Below are positions 29,307-38,327 of a stretch of DNA of 64,000 nt, piece after piece. The position numbers and the translations under genes were made by a program. Source of the DNA: Microbacterium saccharophilum (GTDB taxonomy: Bacteria > Actinomycetota > Actinomycetes > Actinomycetales > Microbacteriaceae); assembly GCF_007992455.1 (NCBI RefSeq), contig NZ_BKAH01000005.1, positions 1 to 64,000 on the forward strand, written 5' to 3'. How positions within the stretch are numbered: the first letter of the stretch is position 1; each line of letters begins with the position of its first letter. The notes below the pieces were generated by a model, which made no database searches, was not told the origin of the DNA, and saw nothing but the letters and a program-made list of their open reading frames with translations.

Positions 29307-30078
29307 AGTGGTCATCGTCCCCACCGCCGCGGATGCCGGCGCGCTCGTCGCCGACGAGATCGCGGCGCTCATCGCCCGGCGCCCCGACGCCGTGCTCGGC
29401 CTCGCAACCGGATCGACGCCCGAGCCCGTGTACGCGGCGCTGCGGTCGCGCCTGTCCGGAGTCGACGTGTCTCAGGTGCGCGGCTTCGCCCTGGACGAGT
29501 ACGTCGGCATCGATCCGCAGCATCCGGAGAGCTACCGCACCGTCATCACGCGGCAGGTCGTCGAGCCGCTCGGTCTCGACCCGGCGCGCATCCAGACCCC
29601 CAACGGGGCGCTGGAGACCATCGAGCACGCCGGCGAGGACTACGAGCGCGCGATCGCCGCGGCCGGCGGCATCGACCTGCAGATCCTCGGCATCGGCACG
29701 TCGGGGCACATCGGGTTCAACGAGCCCGGGTCGTCGTTCGCCTCGCGCACCCGCGTGAAGACGCTCATCCAGCAGACCCGGCAGGACAACGCGCGGTTCT
29801 TCGACTCCGTGGACGACGTGCCGATGCACTGCATCACGCAGGGCCTCGGGACGATCCTGGATGCCCGGCACCTCTTCCTCCTCGCCTTCGGCGCCGGCAA
29901 GGCGCACGCGATCGCCGGGGCCGTGGAGGGCCCCGTGACCTCGTCGCTGCCGGGCTCCGCGATCCAGCTGCACGAGCACGTCACGGTCGTCGTCGACGAG
30001 GAAGCGGCATCCGAGCTCACCCACGCCGACTACTACCGCTACGCCTTCGCGAACAAGCCGGCCTGGCAAGGGCTGTAG
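29299..30078 (+). CDS. nagB: Glucosamine-6-phosphate deaminase
   Basis: A 259-residue enzyme that converts glucosamine-6-phosphate to fructose-6-phosphate and ammonia. The substrate-phosphate loop GLATGSTPEPVY, the catalytic Asp in FALDEYVGI and the active-site GIGTSGHIGFNEPG are all present, and length is normal for NagB. The ATG at 29299 follows CAGGAGGC and lies inside the 3' end of the ROK kinase gene. It is the last gene of the importer operon; the hairpin array begins 47 nt after its stop. Confidence 0.96.
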   Translation: MAEVVIVPTAADAGALVADEIAALIARRPDAVLGLATGSTPEPVYAALRSRLSGVDVSQVRGFALDEYVGIDPQHPESYRTVITRQVVEPLGLDPARIQTPNGALETIEHAGEDYERAIAAAGGIDLQILGIGTSGHIGFNEPGSSFASRTRVKTLIQQTRQDNARFFDSVDDVPMHCITQGLGTILDARHLFLLAFGAGKAHAIAGAVEGPVTSSLPGSAIQLHEHVTVVVDEEAASELTHADYYRYAFANKPAWQGL

Positions 30079-30124
30079 GCCGCCGGGGGCCTGGGGCTCG
30101 CGCCTCGCCGGCGCGGGGATTCAT

Positions 30125-30651
30125 CCGCGCCGAAGTGCGGGTGGAGGCGCGGTGCACCCACGTTTCGGCGCGGGCGAACCAGGTGGCCGGGGTGCATCCG
30201 CGCCGAACTGCGGGTCGAGGCGGGGTGCACCCACCTCTTGGCGCGGGCGAACGAGGTGCCCTCAGGGCATCCGCGCCGAACTGCGGGTGCCGGGGCGGCA
30301 CACCCACCATTCGGCGCGAGCGAGCAAGGTGCCCTCGGGGCGAGCCATGTGGCCTCGGTTCATCCGCGCCGAACTGCGGGTGCCGGGGCGGCACACCCAC
30401 CATTCGGCGCGGGCAAACGAGGTGGCCGGGATTCATCCGCGCCGAACTGCGGGTCGAGGCGGGGTGCACCCACCTTTTGGCGCGGATGAACAATGTGCCC
30501 CTGCGGGGAACGAGGTGGCCCCGGTTCATCCGCGCCGAACTGCGGGTCCCGGGGCGGCACACCCACCATTCGGCGCGGGCGAACGAGGCGGCCTCGGTTC
30601 ATCCGCGCCGAAGTGCGGGTCCAGCGGCGACGCACCCACGTTTCGGCGCGG
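30125..30651. repeat. Array A: seven 49-bp hairpin units at 73- or 93-bp spacing
   Basis: Units start at 30125, 30198, 30271, 30364, 30437, 30530 and 30603 and are each exactly 49 bp: left arm CCGCGCCGAAnTGCGGGT, a 13-nt variable loop, right arm ACCCACnnTTCGGCGCGG. Five spacings are 73 or, where a 44-bp spacer replaces the 24-bp one, 93 bp. Spacers are related to one another (GCGAACGAGGTGGCC...TTCAT). The outer two units share the variant GAAGTG/ACGTTTC, the inner ones GAACTG/ACC. The array fills the 680-bp convergent gap between nagB and the FAD-oxidase gene, which contains no gene. Confidence 0.92.
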
Positions 30652-30727
30652 GCGAACGAGATCGGGGTGGGCGAACGAGGCCGGCGCGGGCGAACGAGGT
30701 CGGCGCGGGCGAACGAGGTCGGCGCGG
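30652..30727. repeat. Four tandem 19-bp repeats at the end of array A
   Basis: GCGAACGAGGTCGGCGCGG and variants repeat at 30652, 30671, 30690 and 30709 with an exact 19-bp period, and a decayed fifth copy follows at 30728. Each copy equals the start of an array spacer joined to the end of a right arm, so the tract looks like collapsed array units produced by slippage. It ends 31 bp before the oxidase stop codon. Confidence 0.85.
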
Positions 30728-30758
30728 GTGAGCGAAGCCCGGGGGAGCCGACGCCGAC

Positions 30759-32126
30759 TCAGGGCGCGAAGACCTTGCCGGGGTTGAGGATGCCGGTCGG
30801 GTCGAAGACGCGGGTGATCTGCCGCTGCAGCTCCCACTGGTCCGCACCGAGCTCGTCGGCGAGCCAGCGGCGCTTGAGCACGCCGATGCCGTGCTCGCCG
30901 GTGAGCGTGCCGCCGAGGCGGAGCGCCGCGCGGAACAGGTCGTCCGCGGCCGCCCAGATCTCCGGCGGCACCTCGGTGCCCTGGAAGATGAAGTTCGGGT
31001 GCAGGTTGCCGTCGCCCGCGTGGCAGACCGTCGGGATCCGCAGTCCGTGCTCCCGCTCGACCCGCGCGATCTCGTCGAACATCTCCGGCAGGCGGCTGCG
31101 GGGCACCGCGACGTCCTCGATGAGCGCCGTGCCGAGGCTCTCCATGGCGGGATGCATCGAGCGGCGCACGGTGAGGAGGTGCTCGGCCTCCCCGTCGTCT
31201 GCGGCCAGCCGGACGACGGCGCCCAGTGCGCCGAGCGTCGACGCGATCGACTCCGCCTCGTCGATCGCCGCCGGGCCGTCGGTCTGGATCGTCAGCTGCG
31301 CGGCGCCCGGTGCGGGAGCCGGCAGGCCCAGCAGCGCGTGAGCGGCGCCGAGCGACGCGGCATCCATCAGTTCCATGATGGCCGGCTGCACACCGGATGC
31401 CGTCACGGCGGCGGCGCCCACCGCGGCGGCGCGCACGTCGGGGAACGTCGCCGTGATGGTGCGGCGGTGCCCCGGGACGAGGCGGCGCAGCTTGAGCGTC
31501 GCGCCGACGATCACTCCGAGCGTGCCCTCCGAGCCGATCACGAGCGACGTGAGGTCGAGCCCCGTGACGCCCTTCACCGACCGGTGCCCGAGGGTCAGCA
31601 GGCGCCCGTCGGCGAGGACCAGATCGACGCCCAGCACCGCGTCGCGGACGACGCCGTACTTCGCGCAGAGGAGGCCCCCGGCGCCCGTGGCGATGTTGCC
31701 GCCGACCGTCGAGATCGCCCGACTCGCCGGGTCCGGCGCCCACCAGAGGCCGTCGGCGGCGAGGGCGTCGTTGAGGTCGGCGTTGAGGATGCCGGGTTCG
31801 ACGACGGCGAGGAGGTCATCGGGCCGCACCTCGAGGATGCGATCCATCCGGCGCACCGACAGCGCGATCTCGCCGGGGCCCGCGTTCGCGGCGCCCGCGA
31901 GTCCCGTGCCGGCGCCGCGCGTGACGACGGGCGTGCCGGTGCGATGCGCGATCCGGAGGGTCGCCTGCACATCGGCGACGGATGCCGCGTGCACGACGGC
32001 GAGCGGCGGCCCCGCGGAGGCGTGCCCGGACTTGTCGCTGCGGGCGTCCTCGAGGGCTGCGGGGGAGAGGTCGACGCGGTCGCCGAGTTCGGCGTGCAGC
32101 AGGGCGACGACCTCGGCGGCGGTCAT
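30759..32126 (-). CDS. FAD-linked oxidase, glycolate/D-lactate dehydrogenase (GlcD) type
   Basis: A 455-residue flavoprotein of the FAD-binding type 4 / FAD-oxidase C family. The PP-loop region is VTRGAGTGLAGAANAG, with a second FAD segment STVGGNIATGAGGLLCAKYG. The C-terminal active-site signature is CHAGDGNLHPNFIF and EHGIGVLK. Such enzymes oxidise D-2-hydroxy acids such as D-lactate, glycolate or D-2-hydroxyglutarate; the electron acceptor and substrate are not decidable here. The ATG overlaps the stop of the upstream membrane protein gene (ATGA). It does not belong functionally to the nag genes on either side. Confidence 0.9.
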   Translation of the reverse strand: MTAAEVVALLHAELGDRVDLSPAALEDARSDKSGHASAGPPLAVVHAASVADVQATLRIAHRTGTPVVTRGAGTGLAGAANAGPGEIALSVRRMDRILEVRPDDLLAVVEPGILNADLNDALAADGLWWAPDPASRAISTVGGNIATGAGGLLCAKYGVVRDAVLGVDLVLADGRLLTLGHRSVKGVTGLDLTSLVIGSEGTLGVIVGATLKLRRLVPGHRRTITATFPDVRAAAVGAAAVTASGVQPAIMELMDAASLGAAHALLGLPAPAPGAAQLTIQTDGPAAIDEAESIASTLGALGAVVRLAADDGEAEHLLTVRRSMHPAMESLGTALIEDVAVPRSRLPEMFDEIARVEREHGLRIPTVCHAGDGNLHPNFIFQGTEVPPEIWAAADDLFRAALRLGGTLTGEHGIGVLKRRWLADELGADQWELQRQITRVFDPTGILNPGKVFAP

Positions 32127-32518
32127 GCGAGCCGGCGACGTCCTGCGACGAGTCCGGCGGCGACGGCGACGACACCGAACGCGAGGCCGATGAGCGCCTG
32201 GCCGGCGCTCCACCACACGATGGTCGCGGCGGCGTAGATCAGCAGCTCGACGAGCGCTCGGATGAACGGGTGCACCGTGAGGACGGCGCGCGGTGAGATG
32301 AACAGGGCCCAGAGCAGGATGGCGATGACCGGCGCGCCGACGCCCACCAGGATGTTCCACGGGGCGTCCCAGGCCGTGAAGCCCCAGACCGCGAGCGTCC
32401 CCACGGCGAACAGGGCGCACAGGTAGGAGACGATGTCGACGACGGAGAGCGCCGGGCGGGTGCCCGCGGCGAGCGGTTCGGCCGGCTTTTCGGGGCGCAC
32501 AGGGGGCAGTTCGGCCAT
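32123..32518 (-). CDS. YrdB/DUF2568-like small membrane protein
   Basis: A 131-residue protein with a 25-residue Pro-rich N-tail and four predicted membrane helices. The middle motif WNILVGVGAPVIAILLWALFISPRA is the recognisable core of the DUF2568 family, in pieces such as GAP.......W..F..P. Function is unknown. It is co-transcribed with, and its stop overlaps, the FAD-oxidase gene. It starts 36 nt after the divergent-free end of nagA on the same strand. Confidence 0.75.
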   Translation of the reverse strand: MAELPPVRPEKPAEPLAAGTRPALSVVDIVSYLCALFAVGTLAVWGFTAWDAPWNILVGVGAPVIAILLWALFISPRAVLTVHPFIRALVELLIYAAATIVWWSAGQALIGLAFGVVAVAAGLVAGRRRLA

Positions 32519-32554
32519 GCCGTCAGTCTATCCGCCGCCTGCAGCGGCCCCGGT

Positions 32555-33697
32555 TCACGCGGTCGCGCGGACGCCGCTCACCCAGACCCCGGTGACGGAC
32601 AGCGCGTCATCGAGCAGCACGGCATCCGCTTCCATGCCGACACGCAGCGACCCGAACCGGCGGCCCAGCCCGAGCGCGCGAGCCGGCACGGTCGAGACGG
32701 CGGCGACGGCATCGGGAAGCGAGACGCCGCAGCGGACGGCGAGGCGGAGCGCGGCATCCTGCGTCAGCGTCGACCCGGCGATCGCGCCGTTGGAGTCCAG
32801 CCGGGCGACGCCGTCGGTGACGGTGACGGCGAGTCCGCCGAGCTCGTACCGCCCGTCGACGGTCCCGGCCGCCGCCATCGCGTCGGTCACGAGAGCGATG
32901 CGGCCGGGCGCGCCGGCGAACGCGAGCGTGATGACGTCGGGATGCACGTGGATGCCGTCGGCGATGAGCTCGAGGGTCACCCGGTCATCGCGCATGGCGG
33001 CCACGACGGGTCCCGGTGCGCGGTGATGGATCCCGCGCATCGTGTTGAACGCGTGCGTCAGCAGCGTCGCCCCGGCATCGAAGGCGGCTGCGGCCTGCTC
33101 AGCGGTCGCGTCGGTGTGCCCGACGGCGACGGCGATCCCGGCATCGACGAGGCGCGCGACGGCGGCGAGGCCGCCGGGCAGCTCGGGGGCGAGCGTGATC
33201 TGGCGGATCGTCCCGCGCCCGGCATCGATGAGCCGGTCGACGGAGGCGGGATCGGGGTCGCGGAGCAGCTCGACCGTGTGGGCGCCCTTGTGCAGGACGC
33301 TCAGGAACGGTCCCTCCAGGTGCGAACCGAGGATCGTGGCATCCTGCTCGGCGAGGTCGGCGACCATCGCGGCGCGCGCGGCGAGGTCGTCGACCGACGC
33401 GGTCACGAGGGAGATGACGGCGCGGGTCGTGCCGTGCGCGCGATGCACCGCCCGGCCCGTCGCGATCGCGTCGGGCCCGTCGTCGAACGTGGCTCCGCCG
33501 GCGCCGTGCCCGTGCAGGTCGATGAACCCGGGGGCGAGGTAGGCGCCCGCGGCATCCACCACGTCACCCGCGGGAAGGTCCCGCCACGTGTCTCCGACGC
33601 CTGCCTGCGTCACGACGCCGTCGCTGAACGCCACCCACGCGTCGTCGGTCACCGCCCCGTCGTCGATGAGCCGGGCGCTGTGCAGGATGGTCGTCAT
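32555..33697 (-). CDS. nagA: N-acetylglucosamine-6-phosphate deacetylase
   Basis: A 380-residue amidohydrolase that removes acetate from GlcNAc-6-phosphate, feeding NagB. Metal ligands and catalytic residues are visible: DLHGHG, SHLEGPF (Glu), VGHTDA, LTHAFNTM and the catalytic Asp in LVTDAMAAAG. The ATG overlaps the stop of the hexosaminidase gene upstream (ATGA), so the two are co-translated. RraA-like or dihydroorotase alternatives are excluded by the HLEGPF and THAFNTM motifs. Confidence 0.96.
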   Translation of the reverse strand: MTTILHSARLIDDGAVTDDAWVAFSDGVVTQAGVGDTWRDLPAGDVVDAAGAYLAPGFIDLHGHGAGGATFDDGPDAIATGRAVHRAHGTTRAVISLVTASVDDLAARAAMVADLAEQDATILGSHLEGPFLSVLHKGAHTVELLRDPDPASVDRLIDAGRGTIRQITLAPELPGGLAAVARLVDAGIAVAVGHTDATAEQAAAAFDAGATLLTHAFNTMRGIHHRAPGPVVAAMRDDRVTLELIADGIHVHPDVITLAFAGAPGRIALVTDAMAAAGTVDGRYELGGLAVTVTDGVARLDSNGAIAGSTLTQDAALRLAVRCGVSLPDAVAAVSTVPARALGLGRRFGSLRVGMEADAVLLDDALSVTGVWVSGVRATA

Positions 33698-35214
33698 TCG
33701 CGGGTCCAATCGACCTCGGGGAGCGGGGTGAAACCGATGCCCTGGCGGGTCCAGAGCGGGGCGAGCTGCGCGACGCGCTCGCGGAAGGATTCCCACGTGC
33801 GGCGCTCGTCGGCGCCGGGGGCGGGCGACCACGCGGCTTCGGCCGCCGCCGCGATGCGGGGGAAGGCGAGCGCGTCGAGGTCGGCGAGGTCGCGGACGGT
33901 CTCGGTCCACAGCGGCGCTTCGACGCCGAGGATCTCGTCGTCGCCGACCCCGGCGATCACCGCCGCCGGGTCCCAGTCGTAGGCGCGGGGGAGGCTCGTG
34001 GGGCCGTTCGCCCAGGTGAGGCCGAGCGGGAAGTCCGCATCCGGCTTCATGTCCAGGTAGACCACATCGGCGGGAGAGAGGATCAGCTGCCCGCCGCCGC
34101 GGACGAACGCGCGCGCATGGTCGTCCATGCCGTCCGTGGGAACCCGGAAGCCCCAGTACTGGCCGATCGTGCCCGGCGCGAGGCCGGCGGCTGCACCCGC
34201 CTCGTGCCACGCGATCGGCGTCTTGCCGAGATCGGCGACGACGCGGGTGGCGCGCTCCATGAACAGCGCGAGGTCGGCGGGCGGCGTGCCGAGCGCTTCA
34301 TCGCCGCCGACGTGCAGGTAGGGGCCGGGGGTCATCTCCGCGATGTCGGCGAGCACGTCGCTGAGCAGGGCGTACGTCGCGTCGTCGTGGATGCGCAGCG
34401 ACGAGAAGCCGACGGCGATGCCCTCGTAGGGGATGCCGCTGGCCGGCAGGTCCTCGCCGCGCTGGCGGGCCTCCTCGCGGAGGTGGTCGGAGATGGTCGG
34501 CGCCGCGCACGCCTCGGGGTACGCGAGGTTCACGGCGTGGGTGTGGCCGGGGACGTCGATCTCGGGGACGACCGTCATGTGGTGTGCGGCCGCGTGCACC
34601 ACGATGGCGCGGTAGTCGGCGCGGCTGAAGAACCCGCCGGGGTCGCCGCCGACCGCGGAGGCCGACGCCCGTGCGGTGAGCTCGGGGCGGGAGGGCACCT
34701 CGATGCGCCAGCCCTGGTCGTCCGTGAGGTGCAGGTGCAGGACGTTGAACTTCAATGCCGCCGCGCGCTCGATGTACGCCTTCACGGTCTCGGCGCCGTG
34801 GAAGTGTCGCGCGACGTCGAGCATGACCCCGCGGTAGGCGAATCGGGGGGCGTCGTCGACGTGCACGGCGGGGAGGACCCAGCCGCTCTCGTCCTGAGCG
34901 AGGAGCTGCACGAGCGTGTGCACCCCGTAGAAGAGTCCTGCCGCGTCGGCCGCGCGGAGCCGGACGGATGCGGCATCCACATCCAGCACGTACGACTCGG
35001 CGGCTCCGGTTTCGGGGTCGATCGCGAGCGTCACGGCGGCGTCCGTCGCTGCGGCGGCGGCAAGGTCGAGGCCCGTGCGGCGTCGCACGGCTTCGCGCAG
35101 CGTCCGCACCGCATCCGGCGGGCCGGAGACGGCGGCATCCGGCGTCACGGCGAACGGCGGCGTCGACCCCGCGCGCAGCAGGCGCGCGGTGGGGACGAGG
35201 GAGGGTTCGGACAC
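33694..35214 (-). CDS. Intracellular GH20 beta-N-acetylhexosaminidase
   Basis: A 506-residue glycoside hydrolase family 20 enzyme that releases GlcNAc from chito-oligosaccharides. The N-terminal 120 residues are the GH20b domain; the barrel follows from YRGVMLDVARHF. The catalytic Asp-Glu pair is in YLHVGGDEALG, and PEIDVPGH and WANGPTSLP are family motifs. There is no signal peptide, so it acts on imported chitobiose. I chose GTG at 35214 because AGGGG lies 5 nt upstream; an in-frame ATG at 35244 abuts the palindromic operator and is less likely. It forms an operon with nagA. Confidence 0.92.
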   Translation of the reverse strand: MSEPSLVPTARLLRAGSTPPFAVTPDAAVSGPPDAVRTLREAVRRRTGLDLAAAAATDAAVTLAIDPETGAAESYVLDVDAASVRLRAADAAGLFYGVHTLVQLLAQDESGWVLPAVHVDDAPRFAYRGVMLDVARHFHGAETVKAYIERAAALKFNVLHLHLTDDQGWRIEVPSRPELTARASASAVGGDPGGFFSRADYRAIVVHAAAHHMTVVPEIDVPGHTHAVNLAYPEACAAPTISDHLREEARQRGEDLPASGIPYEGIAVGFSSLRIHDDATYALLSDVLADIAEMTPGPYLHVGGDEALGTPPADLALFMERATRVVADLGKTPIAWHEAGAAAGLAPGTIGQYWGFRVPTDGMDDHARAFVRGGGQLILSPADVVYLDMKPDADFPLGLTWANGPTSLPRAYDWDPAAVIAGVGDDEILGVEAPLWTETVRDLADLDALAFPRIAAAAEAAWSPAPGADERRTWESFRERVAQLAPLWTRQGIGFTPLPEVDWTRE

Positions 35215-35244
35215 GGTGCCCCTATTGTGCGTGGATCGGCCCAT

Positions 35245-35259
35245 GTTAGGAGCCCTAAC
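35245..35259. promoter_or_regulatory. Perfect 15-bp palindrome, probable ROK operator of hexosaminidase-nagA
   Basis: GTTAGGAGCCCTAAC has 6-bp perfect arms and a 3-nt centre. It lies 31 bp upstream of the chosen hexosaminidase start and resembles GTAAGCTCTACTAAC before the ROK gene, both followed by AAA. Together they suggest the ROK regulator encoded at 23893 controls both halves of the GlcNAc genes. Confidence 0.6.
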
Positions 35260-35295
35260 AAATAGACGGGGCCAGCCTATCAGCGCGGCATCCGT

Positions 35296-35301
35296 TATGC
35301 T
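35296..35301 (+). promoter_or_regulatory. Candidate -10 of the glyA-folD transcript
   Basis: TATGCT lies 7-12 nt before the first stem of the ZTP riboswitch, giving a transcript start just before the aptamer. No good -35 is visible in 35270-35280. Confidence 0.45.
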
Positions 35302-35307
35302 CAGACA

Positions 35308-35380
35308 GTCGCGACTGGCGTTGAGGTGGGCCACCACCGGGGAGCGACCGATACGGCATTCGACCGCACGCCTGGGCCGA
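35308..35380 (+). ncRNA. ZTP (pfl) riboswitch
   Basis: The conserved ZTP aptamer is visible. GTCGC (from 35309) pairs with GCGAC (35343-35347), with the hallmark GCGACTGGCG (35311-35320), CCACC, CCGGGGAGCGAC, and, after a 25-nt linker, the second conserved part CCGCACGCCTGGGCC (35364-35378). ZTP riboswitches sense ZMP/ZTP, which accumulate when 10-formyl-THF is short, and switch on one-carbon genes. Its position directly before glyA and folD fits perfectly. The expression platform lies in the 40 nt before the glyA ribosome site (CAGGAGAT). Confidence 0.93.
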
Positions 35381-35417
35381 TGCGAGATTCCATCCGCCGC
35401 CGTCCCAGGAGATCGCC

Positions 35418-36692
35418 ATGACCGATTCTGTCTTCAATGCCCCCCTTTCCGAGGTCGATCCCGAGATCGCCCAGGTGCTCGAGCGGGAGCTCGACCGCCA
35501 GCGCGGCTTCCTCGAGATGATCGCCTCGGAGAACTTCGTCCCCGTCTCCGTGCTGCAGTCGCAGGGCTCCGTGCTCACGAACAAGTACGCCGAGGGTTAC
35601 CCGGGCCGCCGCTACTACGGCGGCTGCGAGGAAGTCGACGTCGCGGAGGAGCTCGCGATCCAGCGGGCGAAGGATCTCTTCGGCGCCGAGTTCGCCAACG
35701 TCCAGCCGCACTCCGGCGCATCCGCGAATGCCGCCGTGCTGCACGCCATCGCGCGTCCGGGCGACACCCTGCTCGGTCTCTCGCTCGACCAGGGCGGTCA
35801 CCTCACGCACGGCATGAAGATCAACTTCTCCGGCCGCCTGTACAACATCGTCGCCTACGGCGTCGACCCGGAGACGTCGATCATCGACATGGATGAGGTC
35901 CGCCGCCTCGCCGTCGAGCACAAGCCGAAGGTCATCATCGCCGGGTGGTCGGCGTACCCCCGCCAGCTCGACTTCGCGGCGTTCCGCGCCATCGCCGACG
36001 AGGTCGGTGCCCTCCTGTGGGTCGATATGGCGCACTTCGCCGGTCTCGTCGCGGCCGGGCTGCACCCCTCGCCGGTGCCGTACGCGCACGTCGTCTCCTC
36101 CACCGTGCACAAGACCATCGGCGGCCCGCGCTCCGGGTTCATCCTCAGCAACGACCCCGAGATCGCGAAGAAGATCAACTCCGCCGTCTTCCCGGGCCAG
36201 CAGGGCGGCCCGCTCATGCACGTCATCGCCGCGAAGGCCACGGCGTTCAAGCTCGCGGCGACGCCGGAGTTCAAGGAGCGCCAGGAGCGCGTGCTCCGCG
36301 GCGCGTCGATCCTCGCCGAGCGCCTGACGCAGCAGGACGTGAAGGATGCCGGCATCGCGGTGCGCTCCGGCGGCACCGACGTGCACCTCGTCCTCGTCGA
36401 CCTCCGGGACGCGGCGATCGACGGCAAGCAGGCCGAAGACCTGCTGCACGAGATCCGCATCACGGTGAACCGCAACGCCGTCCCGAACGACCCGCGCCCG
36501 CCGATGGTGACCTCGGGCCTCCGCATCGGCACGCCCGCTCTCGCGACGCGGGGGTTCGGCGACGCCGAGTTCACCGAGGTCGCCGACATCATCGCCCTCG
36601 CGCTGCAGCCCGGCGCCGACGTCGAGGCGCTGCGCGCCCGCGTCGCCGTGCTCACTGAGGCGTTCCCGCTCTACCCGGGGCTGCAGCAGTGA
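35418..36692 (+). CDS. glyA: Serine hydroxymethyltransferase
   Basis: A 424-residue PLP enzyme that interconverts serine and glycine, charging tetrahydrofolate with a one-carbon unit. The family start ASENFVP...[15 protein letters not shown] is present in pieces, and the PLP lysine lies in [14 protein letters not shown]. The ATG follows CAGGAGATCGCC. It is preceded by a ZTP riboswitch and overlaps folD (GTGA at 36689), so both one-carbon enzymes are made from one transcript and respond to folate stress. Confidence 0.98.
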   Translation: MTDSVFNAPLSEVDPEIAQVLERELDRQRGFLEMIASENFVPVSVLQSQGSVLTNKYAEGYPGRRYYGGCEEVDVAEELAIQRAKDLFGAEFANVQPHSGASANAAVLHAIARPGDTLLGLSLDQGGHLTHGMKINFSGRLYNIVAYGVDPETSIIDMDEVRRLAVEHKPKVIIAGWSAYPRQLDFAAFRAIADEVGALLWVDMAHFAGLVAAGLHPSPVPYAHVVSSTVHKTIGGPRSGFILSNDPEIAKKINSAVFPGQQGGPLMHVIAAKATAFKLAATPEFKERQERVLRGASILAERLTQQDVKDAGIAVRSGGTDVHLVLVDLRDAAIDGKQAEDLLHEIRITVNRNAVPNDPRPPMVTSGLRIGTPALATRGFGDAEFTEVADIIALALQPGADVEALRARVAVLTEAFPLYPGLQQ

Positions 36693-37570
36693 CGGCGCTC
36701 CGGCTCGACGGCAAGGCCGCCGCGGCGGAGATCAAGGCCGAGCTGGCGGAGCGGGTCGCGGCGCTGAAGGCACGCGGCATCACGCCCGGCATCGCGACGG
36801 TGCTGGTCGGGGCCGACCCGGCATCCCAGCTGTACGTCGGGATGAAGCACCGCCAGTCCGAGGCCATCGGGATGAACTCGATCCAGCGCGAGCTGCCTGC
36901 CGGCGCGACGCAGGCCGAGGTCGAGGCACTGATCGACGAGCTCAACGCCGACCCCGCCTGCCACGGGTACATCGTGCAGCTGCCGCTGCCGAAGCACCTC
37001 GACACCGACGCGATCCTCGAGCGCATCGACCCCGCGAAGGATGCCGACGGCCTGCACCCGACGAACCTCGGCCGGCTCGTGCTCAACGTCAACGCCCCGA
37101 TCACGACCCCGCTGCCGTGCACGCCGCGCGGCGTCATCGAGCTGCTGCTGCGCAACGACTACGACCTCCAGGGCAAGCACGTCGTGGTCGTCGGACGCGG
37201 CGTCACGATCGGCCGCTCCATCGGGCTGCTGCTGACGCGCCGCGAGATCAACGCGACCGTGACCCTCACCCACACCGGGACCGTCGACCTGGCAGAGCAC
37301 CTGCGCCGGGCCGACGTCATCGTCGCGGCGGCGGGCGTCAAGCACATCGTCCGCGCCGAGGACGTGAAGCCCGGCGCCGCTGTGCTCGATGTCGGCGTGA
37401 CGCGCGAGACCGACCCGGAGACCGGCAAGAGCACGGTCCACGGCGACGTGCACCCCGACGTGGTCGAGGTCGCCGGCTACCTCTCGCCGAATCCCGGCGG
37501 CGTCGGCCCGATGACCGTCGCGCTCCTGATGACGAACGTGATCGAGGCGGCCGAGCGCCAGCTCGCCTGA
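36689..37570 (+). CDS. folD: Methylenetetrahydrofolate dehydrogenase/cyclohydrolase
   Basis: A 293-residue bifunctional enzyme converting 5,10-methylene-THF to 10-formyl-THF. The catalytic motif [14 protein letters not shown] has the YxxxK pair, [10 protein letters not shown] and [13 protein letters not shown] are typical, and [12 protein letters not shown] binds NADP. The C-terminal [15 protein letters not shown] is the FolD signature. It starts with GTG inside the glyA stop. It ends 22 nt before the convergent amino-acid ABC ATPase gene; no clear terminator is visible there. Confidence 0.97.
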   Translation: MTALRLDGKAAAAEIKAELAERVAALKARGITPGIATVLVGADPASQLYVGMKHRQSEAIGMNSIQRELPAGATQAEVEALIDELNADPACHGYIVQLPLPKHLDTDAILERIDPAKDADGLHPTNLGRLVLNVNAPITTPLPCTPRGVIELLLRNDYDLQGKHVVVVGRGVTIGRSIGLLLTRREINATVTLTHTGTVDLAEHLRRADVIVAAAGVKHIVRAEDVKPGAAVLDVGVTRETDPETGKSTVHGDVHPDVVEVAGYLSPNPGGVGPMTVALLMTNVIEAAERQLA

Positions 37571-37592
37571 CCTCGCCGGACCCCGCCCCGGC

Positions 37593-38327
37593 TCAGGCGG
37601 TGAAGCGCGCCAGGAAGGCGCGGGTGCGGGCCTCGCGCGCGGCCCCGAAGAGCTGCGACGGCGGACCCTGCTCGATGATCGTGCCGGCGTCGAGGAACAC
37701 GACGCGGTGCGCGACGTCACGGGCGAACGCCATCTCGTGCGTGGCCATGAGGATCGTCGCGCCGTCCTGGGCGAGCTGCCGGACGAGCTCGAGCACCTCG
37801 CCGACGAGCTCGGGGTCGAGGGCCGAGGTGATCTCGTCGAGGAGCAGCACCTCAGGGTCCGTCGCGATGGCGCGGACGATCGCGGCGCGCTGCTGCTGCC
37901 CGCCGGAGAGCCGGTCGGGGTGGTCCTTCGCCTTGTCTGCCAGGCCGATGCGCTCCAGCAGCGCCATGGCGCGTTCCTCGGCCGCGTGCCGCGGCATCCG
38001 GTGCACGATGCGGGAGGACAGCGTCACGTTGTCGAGCACGGACAGGTGCGGGAACAGGTTGTAGCTCTGGAAGACGGCCCCGAACCGGGCGCGCACACGG
38101 TTCGCGTCGATGCGCGGGTCGGAGATGTCCTCCTCGCCGAGGAAGATCTGCCCGTCGTCGATGGGCTCCAGCAGGTTCAGGCAGCGCAGCAGCGTCGACT
38201 TGCCCGACCCGCTCGCGCCGATGAGGGCGACGACCTCGTGCCGGTCGAGCGTGAGATCGATGCCCCGGAGCACCTCCTTGTCCCCGAACGCCTTCCACAC
38301 GCCGTCCGCGCGGAGCACCGTGCTCAT
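37593..38327 (-). CDS. Polar amino-acid ABC transporter ATPase (GlnQ type)
   Basis: A 244-residue cytoplasmic ATPase. Walker A is GASGSGKST, the Q-loop FQSYNLFPH is typical of the GlnQ/ArtP group, the signature is LSGGQQQR, and Walker B reads [14 protein letters not shown] followed by the switch His in ATHEM. Its ATG overlaps the permease stop (ATGA). With the permease and binding protein upstream it completes an importer for a polar amino acid. Confidence 0.95.
   Translation of the reverse strand: MSTVLRADGVWKAFGDKEVLRGIDLTLDRHEVVALIGASGSGKSTLLRCLNLLEPIDDGQIFLGEEDISDPRIDANRVRARFGAVFQSYNLFPHLSVLDNVTLSSRIVHRMPRHAAEERAMALLERIGLADKAKDHPDRLSGGQQQRAAIVRAIATDPEVLLLDEITSALDPELVGEVLELVRQLAQDGATILMATHEMAFARDVAHRVVFLDAGTIIEQGPPSQLFGAAREARTRAFLARFTA

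Noticed and set aside
30125..30651. CRISPR array interpretation of the regularly spaced repeats
   Set aside because: The conserved part is a long hairpin with a variable loop, the so-called spacers are homologous to one another, two spacer lengths differ by 20 bp, and no cas genes are present in the window.
30135..30731. Open frames of 60-210 codons running through array A on both strands
   Set aside because: They exist in several frames at once, consist only of repeat-derived Arg/Ala/Gly-rich sequence, lack ribosome sites and shift frame with the 73-bp period; they reflect GC-rich repeats without stops.
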